Shown in pieces: positions 1-8,614 of a DNA stretch of 64,000 bases. The DNA is taken from contig JBJHAX010000003.1 in the NCBI GenBank assembly GCA_050480705.1, forward strand, positions 41,010 through 105,009. Reading direction: 5' to 3'. A program made the position numbers and the translations under genes. The notes below the pieces were generated by a model, which saw only the letters and a list, made by a program, of their open reading frames with translations, was not told the DNA's origin and searched no databases. The first letter of the stretch is position 1; each line of letters opens with the position of its first letter. The DNA comes from JBJHAX01 sp050480705 (GTDB lineage: Bacteria > Actinomycetota > Nitriliruptoria > Nitriliruptorales > Nitriliruptoraceae).

Positions 1-2
1 CG

Positions 3-374
3 ATCTACACGAGCCTGCTCCCGAACCTGCTCGTGCCGGGGATCGCGTCTGCACTTGCGCAAACCCCCGCTCGCATTGCGTTCGTGACCAATCTGCGCGA
101 ACAGCCGGGGGAGACCGAAGGCCTCACACTCAGCGAGCATCTGGCTGCCCTGTTCGCTCACGTGCCCGAATCGCGTGTCGACGTCGTCGTTGCTCATGCG
201 GGCGCGGATCCATCCGGTCCAGGGCGACCACTGACGCCCGACGTCGACCAGCTCGCGGCCGACGGGTGGACGCTGGTGCGCTCGGATGTGCTCGATGGCC
301 ATGACGGGCACGACCCACACGCGTTGGCGCAGGCACTCGTGGACGCTGCACGGCTGGACATCGAGTCGTCGTGA
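3..374 (+). CDS. yvcK: YvcK/CofD-like protein, 3' part only (5' end outside window)
   Basis: Open reading frame already running at the window edge, so only the last 123 residues are present. The visible start, IYTSLLPNLLVPGIASAL, matches the YvcK/gluconeogenesis-factor family segment where the chain returns to the Rossmann-like core, followed by FVTNLREQPGETEGLTLSEH, a conserved stretch in this family. YvcK proteins bind UDP-sugars and affect central carbon metabolism and cell-wall assembly. The stop overlaps the whiA start by four bases (GTGA), and yvcK-whiA adjacency is the usual arrangement in Gram-positive genomes, which supports the call. Nothing can be said about the N-terminal half. 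Confidence 0.85.
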   Translation: MYTSLLPNLLVPGIASALAQTPARIAFVTNLREQPGETEGLTLSEHLAALFAHVPESRVDVVVAHAGADPSGPGRPLTPDVDQLAADGWTLVRSDVLDGHDGHDPHALAQALVDAARLDIESS

Positions 375-1324
375 CCCCCGAGTCGTTCACCGACCAGGTG
401 CGCCAGGAAGTCGCACGGCTACCCCTGGGAACCCGTGGAGAGATCATCGCCGAGTTCGCGGCGTTGCTGCGTGTCGCTGGCGCGGTGATCCTGCGCACCG
501 GGCACGACGGATTCGGGGTCGAAGTCACCACCGCGTCGGGAGCCGTCGCGCGCAGGGCACATCTTCTGCTGCACCGGGGATTCGGCATCCGGCCGGAGCT
601 CAGGATGCGTTCAGCGTCGGGCATCGACAAACGACCGACCTACCTCGTCGCTGTCGGAGCCGGATCCGGCAGCGTGCTTCGTGAAGCAGGTGTCGTCGAC
701 GCGGCAGGCGAACTGCTCGACGACGTTCCCGACGAGATCGTGGACGCTGCACCGCATGCGTGGCTTCGTGGCGCGATTCTTGCGGGTGGGTCGTTCTCGA
801 CGCCGGGACGACCAGCGCACCTCGAGATCGGTGTGCGCAGCCAACGTGTCGCGCAGCAGATTGCTGACCGGCTCGGCGAAGCGCTCGACGCGCGGGTGCA
901 CGTCGCATCGACAGGACGCCGCCGGCGCGTGGTCGTCAAGTCGGGCCGGGCCATCGGTGATCTGCTGGCCTATCTGGGGGCGTCGCAGGCGTTCCTGCGT
1001 TGGGACGACCAACGTCTGCGTCACGAACTGCGCGGGGAAGCCAACCGGCTTGCGAACGCAGACACGGCCAACCTCCGCAGGTCCGTCACGTCAGCCGAAC
1101 GGCAGGTCCGCGCGGTTCAGGACGCGCTGGACAGCCGCGCACTCGACGATTTTCCGCCCGAGTTGCAGGAGGCAGCGCTGGTGCGCCTGGCGAATCCGGC
1201 CGCCTCACTCGCCGAACTCGGCGAGTTGCTCGATCCACCGGTCGGCAAGTCGACGGTCGCGCGTCGCCTGGCCCGGATCGTGGATTCCGGCGCTGCTCCC
1301 TCCGCGACAGACCGTGACGGTTGA
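371..1324 (+). CDS. whiA: WhiA-type DNA-binding regulator
   Basis: 317 residues, the usual WhiA length. The N-terminal two thirds is the degenerate LAGLIDADG-homing-endonuclease-like fold (seen around LRGAILAGGSFSTPGRP, the region equivalent to LxGAFLARGS in the family). The C-terminal part carries a helix-turn-helix (LAELGELLDPPVGKSTVARR). WhiA is a transcription factor for sporulation septation in Streptomyces and a chromosome-segregation/division factor elsewhere; it has no nuclease activity in characterised members. The GTG start at 371 overlaps the yvcK stop by four bases, so translation is probably coupled. In this genome the next plus-strand gene is gap, separated by a minus-strand gene. 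Confidence 0.93.
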   Translation: MTPESFTDQVRQEVARLPLGTRGEIIAEFAALLRVAGAVILRTGHDGFGVEVTTASGAVARRAHLLLHRGFGIRPELRMRSASGIDKRPTYLVAVGAGSGSVLREAGVVDAAGELLDDVPDEIVDAAPHAWLRGAILAGGSFSTPGRPAHLEIGVRSQRVAQQIADRLGEALDARVHVASTGRRRRVVVKSGRAIGDLLAYLGASQAFLRWDDQRLRHELRGEANRLANADTANLRRSVTSAERQVRAVQDALDSRALDDFPPELQEAALVRLANPAASLAELGELLDPPVGKSTVARRLARIVDSGAAPSATDRDG

Positions 1325-1403
1325 GGGACGTTCGTGCCTGCCGCGCTGACCTCAGGAACCGTGGAGCAGGCGGCGATATCGAGCGTGCAGGGGTACGCGA
1401 CGG

Positions 1404-1441
1404 CCGGCCACATGCCGTCACCGCCGGAGGATGTGGGCCGG
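1404..1441. terminator. Convergent hairpin between whiA and the asparaginase-like gene
   Basis: CCGGCCACAT (1404-1413) pairs with ATGTGGGCCGG (1431-1441) with one bulged G and a 17-base loop. It sits between two converging stop codons (1324 on plus, 1443 on minus), so it could end transcription from both sides. No T-tract follows, as is common in high-GC genomes. Confidence 0.45.
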
Positions 1442-1442
1442 T

Positions 1443-3155
1443 TCAATGCGTGTCGAAGACGGACTGATAACGAGCCAGCACGTCTTCGACCGACGCCACC
1501 TCGTCAGACGTGGGCGCGGTTGGGTCTGCCGCCGGAGGCGGGGCGCCGAAGCGCAGCAGGCACGCCATCAGCAGCATGCGTGCCTTGGTGGCGGTCAGGT
1601 TCGCCCCTGCGATCGCGAGTCGCATTCGGTCGGTCGGGATCCATCCCTCGATGTTGCCTCGGCCGACACGAACAACCGGCATGCCCGACAGTGCTGCGCG
1701 TCTAAGCACGTCGTCCACGCTCGGTGCGCTGGAACCATACGGGGCGTTGGCCTCGACGACGAAGCCTGCGAGTCGGTGCCTGCGAAGATTGTGTTCGATA
1801 CGGGCGAGGAGTTCGACTTCGTCGTCAGCATCACCCGAGGTCAGGAACCGGGCATGCTTGTGGATTGTGACGTGGGGAATCGCGTCATCGTGCAGCGTGC
1901 CGTCTGCCGTCCGCGTCGCAACATCGCATCGCTGTGGCGCTGACGGGTGGCCTGTCACACCTGCGATCGTGTCAGGAACCCGACTCAGCCGGACCTCTGA
2001 CCGCCATGTCGCCCGCCACACCGGCACGTTCGTGAGTACTGGTGGACCGGGATCGCCGATCGTCGCAACGACGCCTCCGTGGCCACCCGTCGCGGCGAAT
2101 CCTCCTGGGCGGGCGTCGCGTTTCTGCACGTCACGTGCGGTCAGGACGCGCTCGGCGTCGATGAGTACCGCTCCGAGACGGTCCCGGTCACCGTCGCCGC
2201 GCCAGATTCCCGACCGCACGTACTGAATCGCGTGCACGAGGTTTCGGTCACCGGTCGCACCGAGCGTGCCGTGCGGCCATTCCGTTGATGCGACTGCGAC
2301 GATCGGAACGGCCGTGTCCACGATCAGGCTGAGCCAATAGATGGTCTCCTCGATCGACGGACTGCCTTCCAACCACAGACATGCTGCGTAGTCGCCGGAT
2401 GCGAGTGCGTCAGCCACCCGGTTCGTGATCGTCGCGAGCATCGCCCGCGATGGCTCGTCGCGCAGATGCGCGGGGCGGTAGGGGAAGAAGTCGTCACCGA
2501 CACGCTCCGGCGGAATCGGGCCGTCACCGACGTCCGTGCGGGAATCCTCGTCGAGGCCGCGCAGATAGCCCCCTGAAGGGGCCGCGCGGTAGAAATCGAA
2601 GTCGGCGTGGGCGCTCAGAAGGTTGCTCTCGGCGTACTCGCCGTAGCCAAGTCGATCGATCTCTTCGAACACGCGGGAAGCGTCGGGGTAGAAACCCTGC
2701 TGCCAGAGCCCGTCCTGGCGCTGCCCGTCCGATTGATCCTCACCTGCGTTCCACGGTGTGCCGTCGGCGCGCAAGCCCATGTAGGGCAAGGGGTAGAGGC
2801 CGTCCTCAGGGGAGAGATCGATGCGTTGTACCGGGCGATCATCGGGTCCTGTCGGATGTGGATGGATCTCACCGCCGGCATCCATCCAGCCATCGGGCGG
2901 GCCATGCAGTGGTGCCGCATCGGCTTCGAGTGGGTGGGCAGAGAACTGCTCGACCCAGACGGTGGCGGGTCGTGCAAGACGCTGCGGACGCAACTGATCG
3001 AAACGAAGCGGAGCGCCCCAGGCATCGACCATCGCAGGGAGTCCCGCGCGGGTGCGTGCCTTGTTCGAGGTCACCAGCGGCGCACTGTTGAGCACGGTCG
3101 CATTGGGTCCGGCGAACACGGCGAGCCGTGGCTTAGGTGGTACGGATTCGGGCAT
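1443..3155 (-). CDS. Divergent asparaginase-superfamily protein
   Basis: 570 residues from the ATG at 3155, which follows a GAAGGG Shine-Dalgarno; a start at 3197 is possible but adds residues unlike the family. The C-terminal 300 residues read as an L-asparaginase/glutaminase fold: WLEGSPSIEETIYWL, PIVAVASTEWPHGTL, RNLVHAIQYV, ARPGGFAATGGHGG, then VVEANAPYGSSAPSVDD and NLTATKARMLLMACLLRFG, the last matching the asparaginase C-terminal helix. The N-terminal region (LAVFAGPNATVLNSAPLVTSNKAR, then VWVEQFSAHPLEADA) is specific to a long actinobacterial subgroup. The classical TGGTI active-site strand is not visible, so catalysis on asparagine is unproven. Monocistronic and divergent from gap. 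Substrate unknown. Confidence 0.7.
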   Translation of the reverse strand: MPESVPPKPRLAVFAGPNATVLNSAPLVTSNKARTRAGLPAMVDAWGAPLRFDQLRPQRLARPATVWVEQFSAHPLEADAAPLHGPPDGWMDAGGEIHPHPTGPDDRPVQRIDLSPEDGLYPLPYMGLRADGTPWNAGEDQSDGQRQDGLWQQGFYPDASRVFEEIDRLGYGEYAESNLLSAHADFDFYRAAPSGGYLRGLDEDSRTDVGDGPIPPERVGDDFFPYRPAHLRDEPSRAMLATITNRVADALASGDYAACLWLEGSPSIEETIYWLSLIVDTAVPIVAVASTEWPHGTLGATGDRNLVHAIQYVRSGIWRGDGDRDRLGAVLIDAERVLTARDVQKRDARPGGFAATGGHGGVVATIGDPGPPVLTNVPVWRATWRSEVRLSRVPDTIAGVTGHPSAPQRCDVATRTADGTLHDDAIPHVTIHKHARFLTSGDADDEVELLARIEHNLRRHRLAGFVVEANAPYGSSAPSVDDVLRRAALSGMPVVRVGRGNIEGWIPTDRMRLAIAGANLTATKARMLLMACLLRFGAPPPAADPTAPTSDEVASVEDVLARYQSVFDTH

Positions 3156-3318
3156 GACGGGCCCTTCGTCACAAACATTGCCGAGGGGTGTGCACAAGAG
3201 CGCCCCTTCGTCGTTTTGAACCGAGGCGGACGCAGCGCATCGATACCTGCGCTGCGACGCCGAGCCTAAGGAATGCTGTCGCCGCCATGGTCATCGCCCG
3301 CCTCACCTCCATTGCTCG

Positions 3319-3348
3319 TCGACCTCGGCTCGGCGTGGAAGGTAAGGT
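3319..3348 (+). promoter_or_regulatory. Candidate promoter for gap
   Basis: TCGACC (3319-3324), an 18-base spacer and TAAGGT (3343-3348) lie 54 bases before the gap start. The -10 fits the TANNNT pattern found before other leading genes here; the -35 is weak. The 246-base gap between the divergent asparaginase-like and gap genes holds no other clear element. Confidence 0.35.
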
Positions 3349-3401
3349 CTGGGCAGTAGCCGCACGGCACACACTTCACGAGCACAGGGGAGCAGACCCT
3401 C

Positions 3402-4406
3402 ATGACCGTCCGCGTCGCCATCAACGGATTCGGTCGCATCGGCCGCAACCTGCTGCGTTCGGCAGCGCGCTACGACATCGACCTCGAATTCGTTGCCGTC
3501 AACGATCTCACCGATACCGAGACGCTGGCGTTGCTGCTCCGCTACGACAGTGTCCACGGCCGCTTCGATGGCACGGTCGAGTCGAGCGGATCGGGCCTCG
3601 TCGTCGATGGTCACGAAATCCGTGTGTTGTCCGAACGCGACCCCGCATCGCTGCCTTGGAAAGAACTCGAGGTCGACGTCGTCGTCGAATCAACCGGCCT
3701 GTTCACCACCCGTGACGAGGCGGCCAAGCACCTCGACGCGGGAGCGAAGAAGGTCGTCATCTCTGCGCCGGCGAAGGGCGAAGACAAGACGATCGTGCTC
3801 GGTGCCAACGAAGCGGAATACGACCCCGATGCGCACGACGTCGTGTCGATGGCGTCCTGCACGACCAACTCGGTCGTCCCGATGGCCAAGACCATCCACG
3901 AGGCGTTCGGTATCGAGCAGGGCCTGATGACGACCGTGCACGCCTACACCGGCGACCAGCGGCTCCACGATGCGCCGCACAAGGATCCCCGCCGAGCGCG
4001 AGCCGGTGCGGTCTCGATCGTGCCGACGACGACTGGAGCGGCCAAGGCCGCGTCATTGGCCCTGCCCGAACTCGCCGGGCGCATGGACGGGCTGGCCCTG
4101 AGGGTGCCGATTCCCGACGGGTCGGTCACCGACCTGACGCTCCTGCTCGAACGGGAGGTGACCGCAGACGAGGTCAACGATGCGGTGCGGGCTGCGGCCG
4201 AAGGGCCTCTTGCGGGCATCATGGAGTTCGCGACCGATCCGATCGTGTCTATCGACATCGTCGGCAACCCGCACTCCTGCGTCTTCGATTCGCTCGCGAC
4301 CATGGCGGCAGGCCGGATGGTCAAGGTGCTTGGCTGGTACGACAACGAGTGGGGCTACTCGACGCGCCTCGCGGAGTTCACCGGCTACGTCGGCGAGCGT
4401 CTGTGA
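3402..4406 (+). CDS. gap: Glyceraldehyde-3-phosphate dehydrogenase, type I
   Basis: 334 residues, the standard length. Catalyses NAD-dependent oxidative phosphorylation of glyceraldehyde 3-phosphate to 1,3-bisphosphoglycerate in glycolysis. The Rossmann motif INGFGRIGRN begins at residue 7, an Asp near residue 35 in VAVNDLTD favours NAD over NADP, and the nucleophile Cys153 lies in SMASCTTN. The C-terminal WYDNEWGYS signature is present. The ATG follows a GGAG at moderate distance. The stop overlaps the pgk GTG by four bases, so gap and pgk are translated as a coupled pair; tpiA follows two genes later, giving a triose-phosphate cluster. Confidence 0.97.
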   Translation: MTVRVAINGFGRIGRNLLRSAARYDIDLEFVAVNDLTDTETLALLLRYDSVHGRFDGTVESSGSGLVVDGHEIRVLSERDPASLPWKELEVDVVVESTGLFTTRDEAAKHLDAGAKKVVISAPAKGEDKTIVLGANEAEYDPDAHDVVSMASCTTNSVVPMAKTIHEAFGIEQGLMTTVHAYTGDQRLHDAPHKDPRRARAGAVSIVPTTTGAAKAASLALPELAGRMDGLALRVPIPDGSVTDLTLLLEREVTADEVNDAVRAAAEGPLAGIMEFATDPIVSIDIVGNPHSCVFDSLATMAAGRMVKVLGWYDNEWGYSTRLAEFTGYVGERL

Positions 4407-5602
4407 CAGGCACGTCCCTGCTCGCTGGAGTCGCCCGGGTCACCGACCTCGATCCGCGAGGTCGGCGCGTCTTCGTGCGTGCGGATCTCAACGTGCCGTT
4501 GCGCGACGGCGAGATCACCGACGATCTGCGCATCGAAGCGTCGCTGCCGACGTTGCGGCTGCTTCTCGAACGAGACGGGCGCCTCGTCGTCGCGTCGCAT
4601 CTGGGACGTCCGTCAGGACCTGCTGACGTCGCGACATCGATGGCGCCTGTCCGTGACAGGCTTGCGCAGCTGCTGGACCTCGAGGTGCAGCTCGCGAGCG
4701 ATGTGGTCGGTGACGACGCGCGCGCACGGGCCGACGCACTCGCCGATAGGGAGGTGCTCCTCCTCCAGAATCTGCGCTGGCATCCCGGCGAGACCGCAGG
4801 TGATGGCGGCTTCGCTGATGCCCTCGCGCAGCTGTGTGACGTCTACGTCAACGACGCCTTCGGTGCATCTCACCGTGCACACGCATCCATCTCGGGCCTG
4901 CCGGCGCGCCGGCAGGCGTACGCGGGCCTGCTGCTCGAACGTGAACTCGATGCGTTGGGACGGCTGCTCGATGATCCGCCGCGTCCCTACGTTGCCGTAC
5001 TCGGGGGCGCAAAGGTCAGCGACAAGCTCATCGTGCTCGAGAATCTGCTTGGTCGCGTCGACACCCTGGCCATCGGCGGGGCGATGGCGTTCACCTTCCT
5101 GGCTGCGGAGGGCCGCGACGTCGGCACCTCACGTGTCGAAGCCGATCAGGTCCACCGTGTCGACCAGCTCGTCAACGATGCGCGCAGCCGCGGCGTCGAC
5201 GTGCTGTTGCCCAGCGACGTGGTCGTTGCCGGGACCTTTGACGAACACGCGGCCCCGTCAACCGTCGACGTTGCCGAGATCCCTGTGGACTGCATGGGAC
5301 TCGACATCGGTCCACGAACCGCACAACACTTTGCGGAAGTCGTCGGCGCCGCGGCTTCGGTGTTCTGGAATGGCCCGATGGGTGTGTTCGAGTGGGACGC
5401 GTTCGCGCATGGCACACGTTCGGTGGCCCAGGCCGTGGCGACGTCGGAGGGGTTCACCGTTGTCGGCGGGGGCGACTCTGCAGCGGCCGTGCGATCCATG
5501 GGACTCGCCGACCGGATCGATCATGTGTCGACCGGTGGCGGCGCGTCGCTCGAACTGCTCGAAGGGCGGATCCTTCCCGGGATCGCAGCCCTGATGAGCT
5601 GA
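4403..5602 (+). CDS. pgk: Phosphoglycerate kinase
   Basis: 399 residues, full length. Transfers phosphate from 1,3-bisphosphoglycerate to ADP. Motifs in order: FVRADLNVPL near the N-terminus, VVASHLGRPSG, the FVNDAFG-equivalent VYVNDAFGASHRAHAS, YVAVLGGAKVSDK in the hinge/nucleotide domain, and GGGDSAAAV plus VSTGGGASLELLEG at the C-terminus. The GTG start at 4403 overlaps the gap stop (GTGA); a longer frame upstream would lie inside gap and is not used. The next gene begins one or two bases after the stop, so the lipoprotein gene downstream is likely co-transcribed. Confidence 0.97.
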   Translation: MTGTSLLAGVARVTDLDPRGRRVFVRADLNVPLRDGEITDDLRIEASLPTLRLLLERDGRLVVASHLGRPSGPADVATSMAPVRDRLAQLLDLEVQLASDVVGDDARARADALADREVLLLQNLRWHPGETAGDGGFADALAQLCDVYVNDAFGASHRAHASISGLPARRQAYAGLLLERELDALGRLLDDPPRPYVAVLGGAKVSDKLIVLENLLGRVDTLAIGGAMAFTFLAAEGRDVGTSRVEADQVHRVDQLVNDARSRGVDVLLPSDVVVAGTFDEHAAPSTVDVAEIPVDCMGLDIGPRTAQHFAEVVGAAASVFWNGPMGVFEWDAFAHGTRSVAQAVATSEGFTVVGGGDSAAAVRSMGLADRIDHVSTGGGASLELLEGRILPGIAALMS

Positions 5603-5603
5603 C

Positions 5604-7268
5604 GTGCACTCGTCGTCTCTGATGCCGCAACGACGGACCCTCCTCCTCGCGTCGCTCCTCATGGGGCTGCTCATCGCGGCCTGTGCGGACAGCGCCGATC
5701 GCGACGATGAACGGGCTGTGGGCGTGGCGCACGAGACGATCCCATCGGCAACGGAGCAGACCGGGCAGGAGGCGCCCTTGCGCGTCTACGGGTGCACCAC
5801 GAGCGGGCTGCATCCGCACGACAGTCGCGACACGTGCTCGAATCGGATCGTCCAGCAGATCTTCACAGGGCTTGTGGAGATTGATGCGGAAACGGGTGAG
5901 CCGGTCCTGCAGGTCGCACGCGCGATCGAGACCGAGGACGCCACGACCTGGACTGTGGAGATCGAGCGGGGCTGGACGTTCCACGACGGTGAGCTGGTGA
6001 CGGCACAGTCGTTCGTCGATGCGTGGAACCACGCAGCACAGCCGGTCTACGACCACCGTGCCCGTGACTACTTCGCGGGCATCGCCGGCTACGACGACGT
6101 GCAGGCGGGTGAGGCCGACGCACTCGAGGGACTCGAGATCGTCGACGAGTGGACGTTCGAGATCACGCTCGACGCTCCATTCGCGCCTCTGTTGTCACGA
6201 TTGGCCAGCCCAGCGTTCTCGCCGCTGCCGTCCATCGCCTATGCCGACATGGAAGCGTTTGCCCGCCACCCGGTCGGCAACGGCCGTTACGAACTCGAGG
6301 AGTTCGACCCTGACCGTGAAGCCGTGTTGCGACGCTACGAGGACTGGTCGGGCTCCGATCCCGCCCGCAACGACGAGGTCGTTTTCGTCATCTACACCGG
6401 TGACGCCGCACTTGACAACGCGTTCCTGGATGTTCTCGCGGGCGCGCTCGATGTGCTCGAAAACGTCCCACCGGAGGAACTCCCGGCGCTCGACGACACC
6501 TTCGGCGATCGGGTCGTGCGCAGCCCGACCGGGACACTCACGATGCTCGGTCTTCCCCAGTACGACCCGGTGTTCGCTGACAACGTGCTGCTCGCACAGG
6601 CGTTGTCGCTGGCGATCGATCGTCAGGCGATCATCGACACGACGCTCGACGGCTCGGCTGTGCCTGCAACCTCGTTGTTGCCGCCTGTGCTCGACAGCCA
6701 CCGGAGCGATGCGTGCGAGGCCTGTTCCTACGACCCGGCGCGAGCTCGTGAACTGTTCGCCGAGTCCGGTGGGTTGGACGGGCCGCTGACGGTGACGTTC
6801 AACGCCGGCTCCGGTCACGAAGAGTGGATCGAGGCGGTCAGCGGCTACTGGCGTGACGTGCTCGGCATCGAGCAGTTCGTGTACGAGTCCGAGGAGTTCG
6901 CGCCCTATCTGCAACTGCTCGAAGACGAACGTGCCGCCGGCCCGTTCAGGCTCGCGTGGGGCCTGGCCTATCCGAGCGCGCAGTATGCGTTGTCGGACCT
7001 GTTCCGCTCCAGCGGCGCTGCGAACCATGTGGCCTACCGGTCGGCGGCGTTCGATGATCTGCTCGACGTCGCGAACGCGTCGCCACCCGATGAAGCTGAT
7101 GCGCTCTATCAGGAGGCTGAGGATCAGGTTCTCGCAGACATGCCGGTGATTCCGCTGTGGTATGGGCGAGCGACCGCGGTGCACAGCGAACGCGTTTCCG
7201 ACGTCGTTGTCGATGCGTCGACGATCGTGCGGGTCGACCGCATCCGGTTGATCGACGTCGAACGCTAG
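5604..7268 (+). CDS. Peptide/nickel ABC transporter substrate-binding lipoprotein (SBP family 5)
   Basis: 554 residues from GTG 5604; an ATG at 5622 is equally possible and gives a cleaner signal peptide. The N-terminus MPQRRTLLLASLLMGLLIAAC is a lipoprotein signal ending in a lipobox (IAAC), so the mature protein is probably anchored outside the membrane. Family-5 features include the ETWTF-like TWTVEIERGWTFHDGELVTAQSFVDAWNHA, the FAPLLSRLA segment, and the late SLAIDRQAI and SAAFDDLLD motifs. The family binds oligopeptides, nickel or related ligands. No permease or ATPase gene is nearby; it sits between pgk and tpiA, and a paralogue follows secG. Ligand unknown. Confidence 0.88.
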   Translation: MHSSSLMPQRRTLLLASLLMGLLIAACADSADRDDERAVGVAHETIPSATEQTGQEAPLRVYGCTTSGLHPHDSRDTCSNRIVQQIFTGLVEIDAETGEPVLQVARAIETEDATTWTVEIERGWTFHDGELVTAQSFVDAWNHAAQPVYDHRARDYFAGIAGYDDVQAGEADALEGLEIVDEWTFEITLDAPFAPLLSRLASPAFSPLPSIAYADMEAFARHPVGNGRYELEEFDPDREAVLRRYEDWSGSDPARNDEVVFVIYTGDAALDNAFLDVLAGALDVLENVPPEELPALDDTFGDRVVRSPTGTLTMLGLPQYDPVFADNVLLAQALSLAIDRQAIIDTTLDGSAVPATSLLPPVLDSHRSDACEACSYDPARARELFAESGGLDGPLTVTFNAGSGHEEWIEAVSGYWRDVLGIEQFVYESEEFAPYLQLLEDERAAGPFRLAWGLAYPSAQYALSDLFRSSGAANHVAYRSAAFDDLLDVANASPPDEADALYQEAEDQVLADMPVIPLWYGRATAVHSERVSDVVVDASTIVRVDRIRLIDVER

Positions 7269-7357
7269 TGTCGTACGACTGACGGACAGCACGATCCAGC
7301 TCGCCGTGCGACATCGCGCGCGACGTCATGACCATCCTGCCGTACTCGGAGGCGAAG

Positions 7358-8128
7358 GTGAACCGACGCGTTCCGCTCATCGCGGGCAACTGGAAGATGC
7401 ACCGAGACCACCTCGAAGCGATCCAGCTCGTGCAGAAGCTGGCATACCACCTCGACGAGGAGGATTTCGAGGATCAGGAGGTGGTGGTGTGCCCGCCGTT
7501 CGTATCGCTGCGATCGGTGCAGACGTTGATCCAGTCGGACCGCCTGGCCATGCTGCTCGGCGCGCAGGATTGCCACACCGAGGACGAGGGAGCGTTCACC
7601 GGCGAGATCTCCGCACCGATGCTCGCACGACTCGACGTGAGTTTCGTCATCGTCGGGCACTCGGAACGCCGCACGTTGTTCGATGAGGATGACCGGACGG
7701 TTGCGGCGAAGGCGCGCGCAGTGCTCCGGCACGGAATGGCCCCGATCGTGTGCGTGGGCGAGTCCGCGGAAGACCGTGACGCTGGCCGGGCGCAGGACGT
7801 TGTCACCGCCCAGCTGCAAGCAAGCCTGGACGGGGTCGAGATCGTCGCGGGATCGGATCTGGTCGTCGCCTACGAGCCGGTATGGGCGATAGGAACCGGG
7901 CGGACCGCGACGCCCGATGATGCCCAGGCGATGTGCGCGGCGATCCGCTCGTCGTTGGGTGAACGATTCGATGGTGCAGCCGACGACATCCGTGTGCTCT
8001 ACGGAGGCAGCGTCAAGCCCGGCAACATCCGGACGCTGATGGCCTTGGAGGACGTCGACGGCGTCCTTGTCGGCGGCGCCAGCATCTCGTCCGACGATTT
8101 CGCCTTGATCGTCGGACATCGCCGCTGA
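7358..8128 (+). CDS. tpiA: Triosephosphate isomerase
   Basis: 256 residues from GTG 7358, chosen because CGGAGG lies five bases upstream and the protein then starts MNRRVPLIAGNWKMH as in the family; an ATG at 7328 would add ten unrelated residues. Interconverts dihydroxyacetone phosphate and glyceraldehyde 3-phosphate. Active-site residues are all present: Lys13 (GNWKMH), His101 (VGHSERR) and Glu173 (AYEPVWAIGTG), followed by the phosphate-gripping loop and the YGGSVKPGN motif. It closes the gap-pgk-tpiA triose-phosphate set. Confidence 0.97.
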   Translation: MNRRVPLIAGNWKMHRDHLEAIQLVQKLAYHLDEEDFEDQEVVVCPPFVSLRSVQTLIQSDRLAMLLGAQDCHTEDEGAFTGEISAPMLARLDVSFVIVGHSERRTLFDEDDRTVAAKARAVLRHGMAPIVCVGESAEDRDAGRAQDVVTAQLQASLDGVEIVAGSDLVVAYEPVWAIGTGRTATPDDAQAMCAAIRSSLGERFDGAADDIRVLYGGSVKPGNIRTLMALEDVDGVLVGGASISSDDFALIVGHRR

Positions 8129-8205
8129 GCCGTCTCGGCGCTACAGTGACGGCAGGGAGCACCACGAACGAGAACCGGCGGGGGGGACGAGGAATCGAGG
8201 GTGGG

Positions 8206-8610
8206 ATGGCCACACGCCGCAACGAACCTCTGGAGACGCTGCTCGGTCCGCTCGAGCAGGAGGTCATGGAGGTCGTCTGGAAGGTCGGTGATTCGACCGT
8301 CCGCGATGTTCACGGCGAACTCTCGCGGTCCCGCACGATCGCGTATACGACGGTGATGACGACGATGAGCCGGCTTGCGAGCAAAGGTCTGCTGCGCAGG
8401 GACACCGCGTCACTCGCTCATCGCTACCGGCCGGCGATCAGCCGTGAACGGTACGCACGCTCGGCTGTGGGCGATGTGCTGTCATGGCTCCTCGAGCGCT
8501 ACCCCGAACCAGCTGCGGCGTATCTGGCCGAGGCCGTCGACGAGGTCGACGGCGTGAATCTCGACGCGCTTCGTGAGGCCGTCGCGAGGCGGCGACGTCA
8601 GGAGCAGTGA
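8206..8610 (+). CDS. BlaI/MecI-type winged-helix repressor
   Basis: 134 residues from ATG 8206, which follows a purine-rich GAGGGTGGG; the longer frame from 8146 adds 20 residues with no family match. Sequence LGPLEQEVMEVVWKVGDSTVRDVHGEL and RTIAYTTVMTTMSRLASKGLLRRD is the penicillinase-repressor winged helix; the C-terminal helices would dimerise. In this family, the repressor is cleaved or released after its partner M56 membrane protease senses a signal. The partner is the next gene, five bases away. No beta-lactamase gene is in the window, so the target is probably something else or elsewhere. A TACAGT -10-like hexamer lies at 8142. Confidence 0.88.
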   Translation: MATRRNEPLETLLGPLEQEVMEVVWKVGDSTVRDVHGELSRSRTIAYTTVMTTMSRLASKGLLRRDTASLAHRYRPAISRERYARSAVGDVLSWLLERYPEPAAAYLAEAVDEVDGVNLDALREAVARRRRQEQ

Positions 8611-8614
8611 CCAC

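Noticed and set aside
6195..7292. 365-codon minus-strand open frame
   Set aside because: Runs antisense to the SBP lipoprotein gene; composition is that of a high-GC codon shadow with no family motif and no ribosome-binding site.
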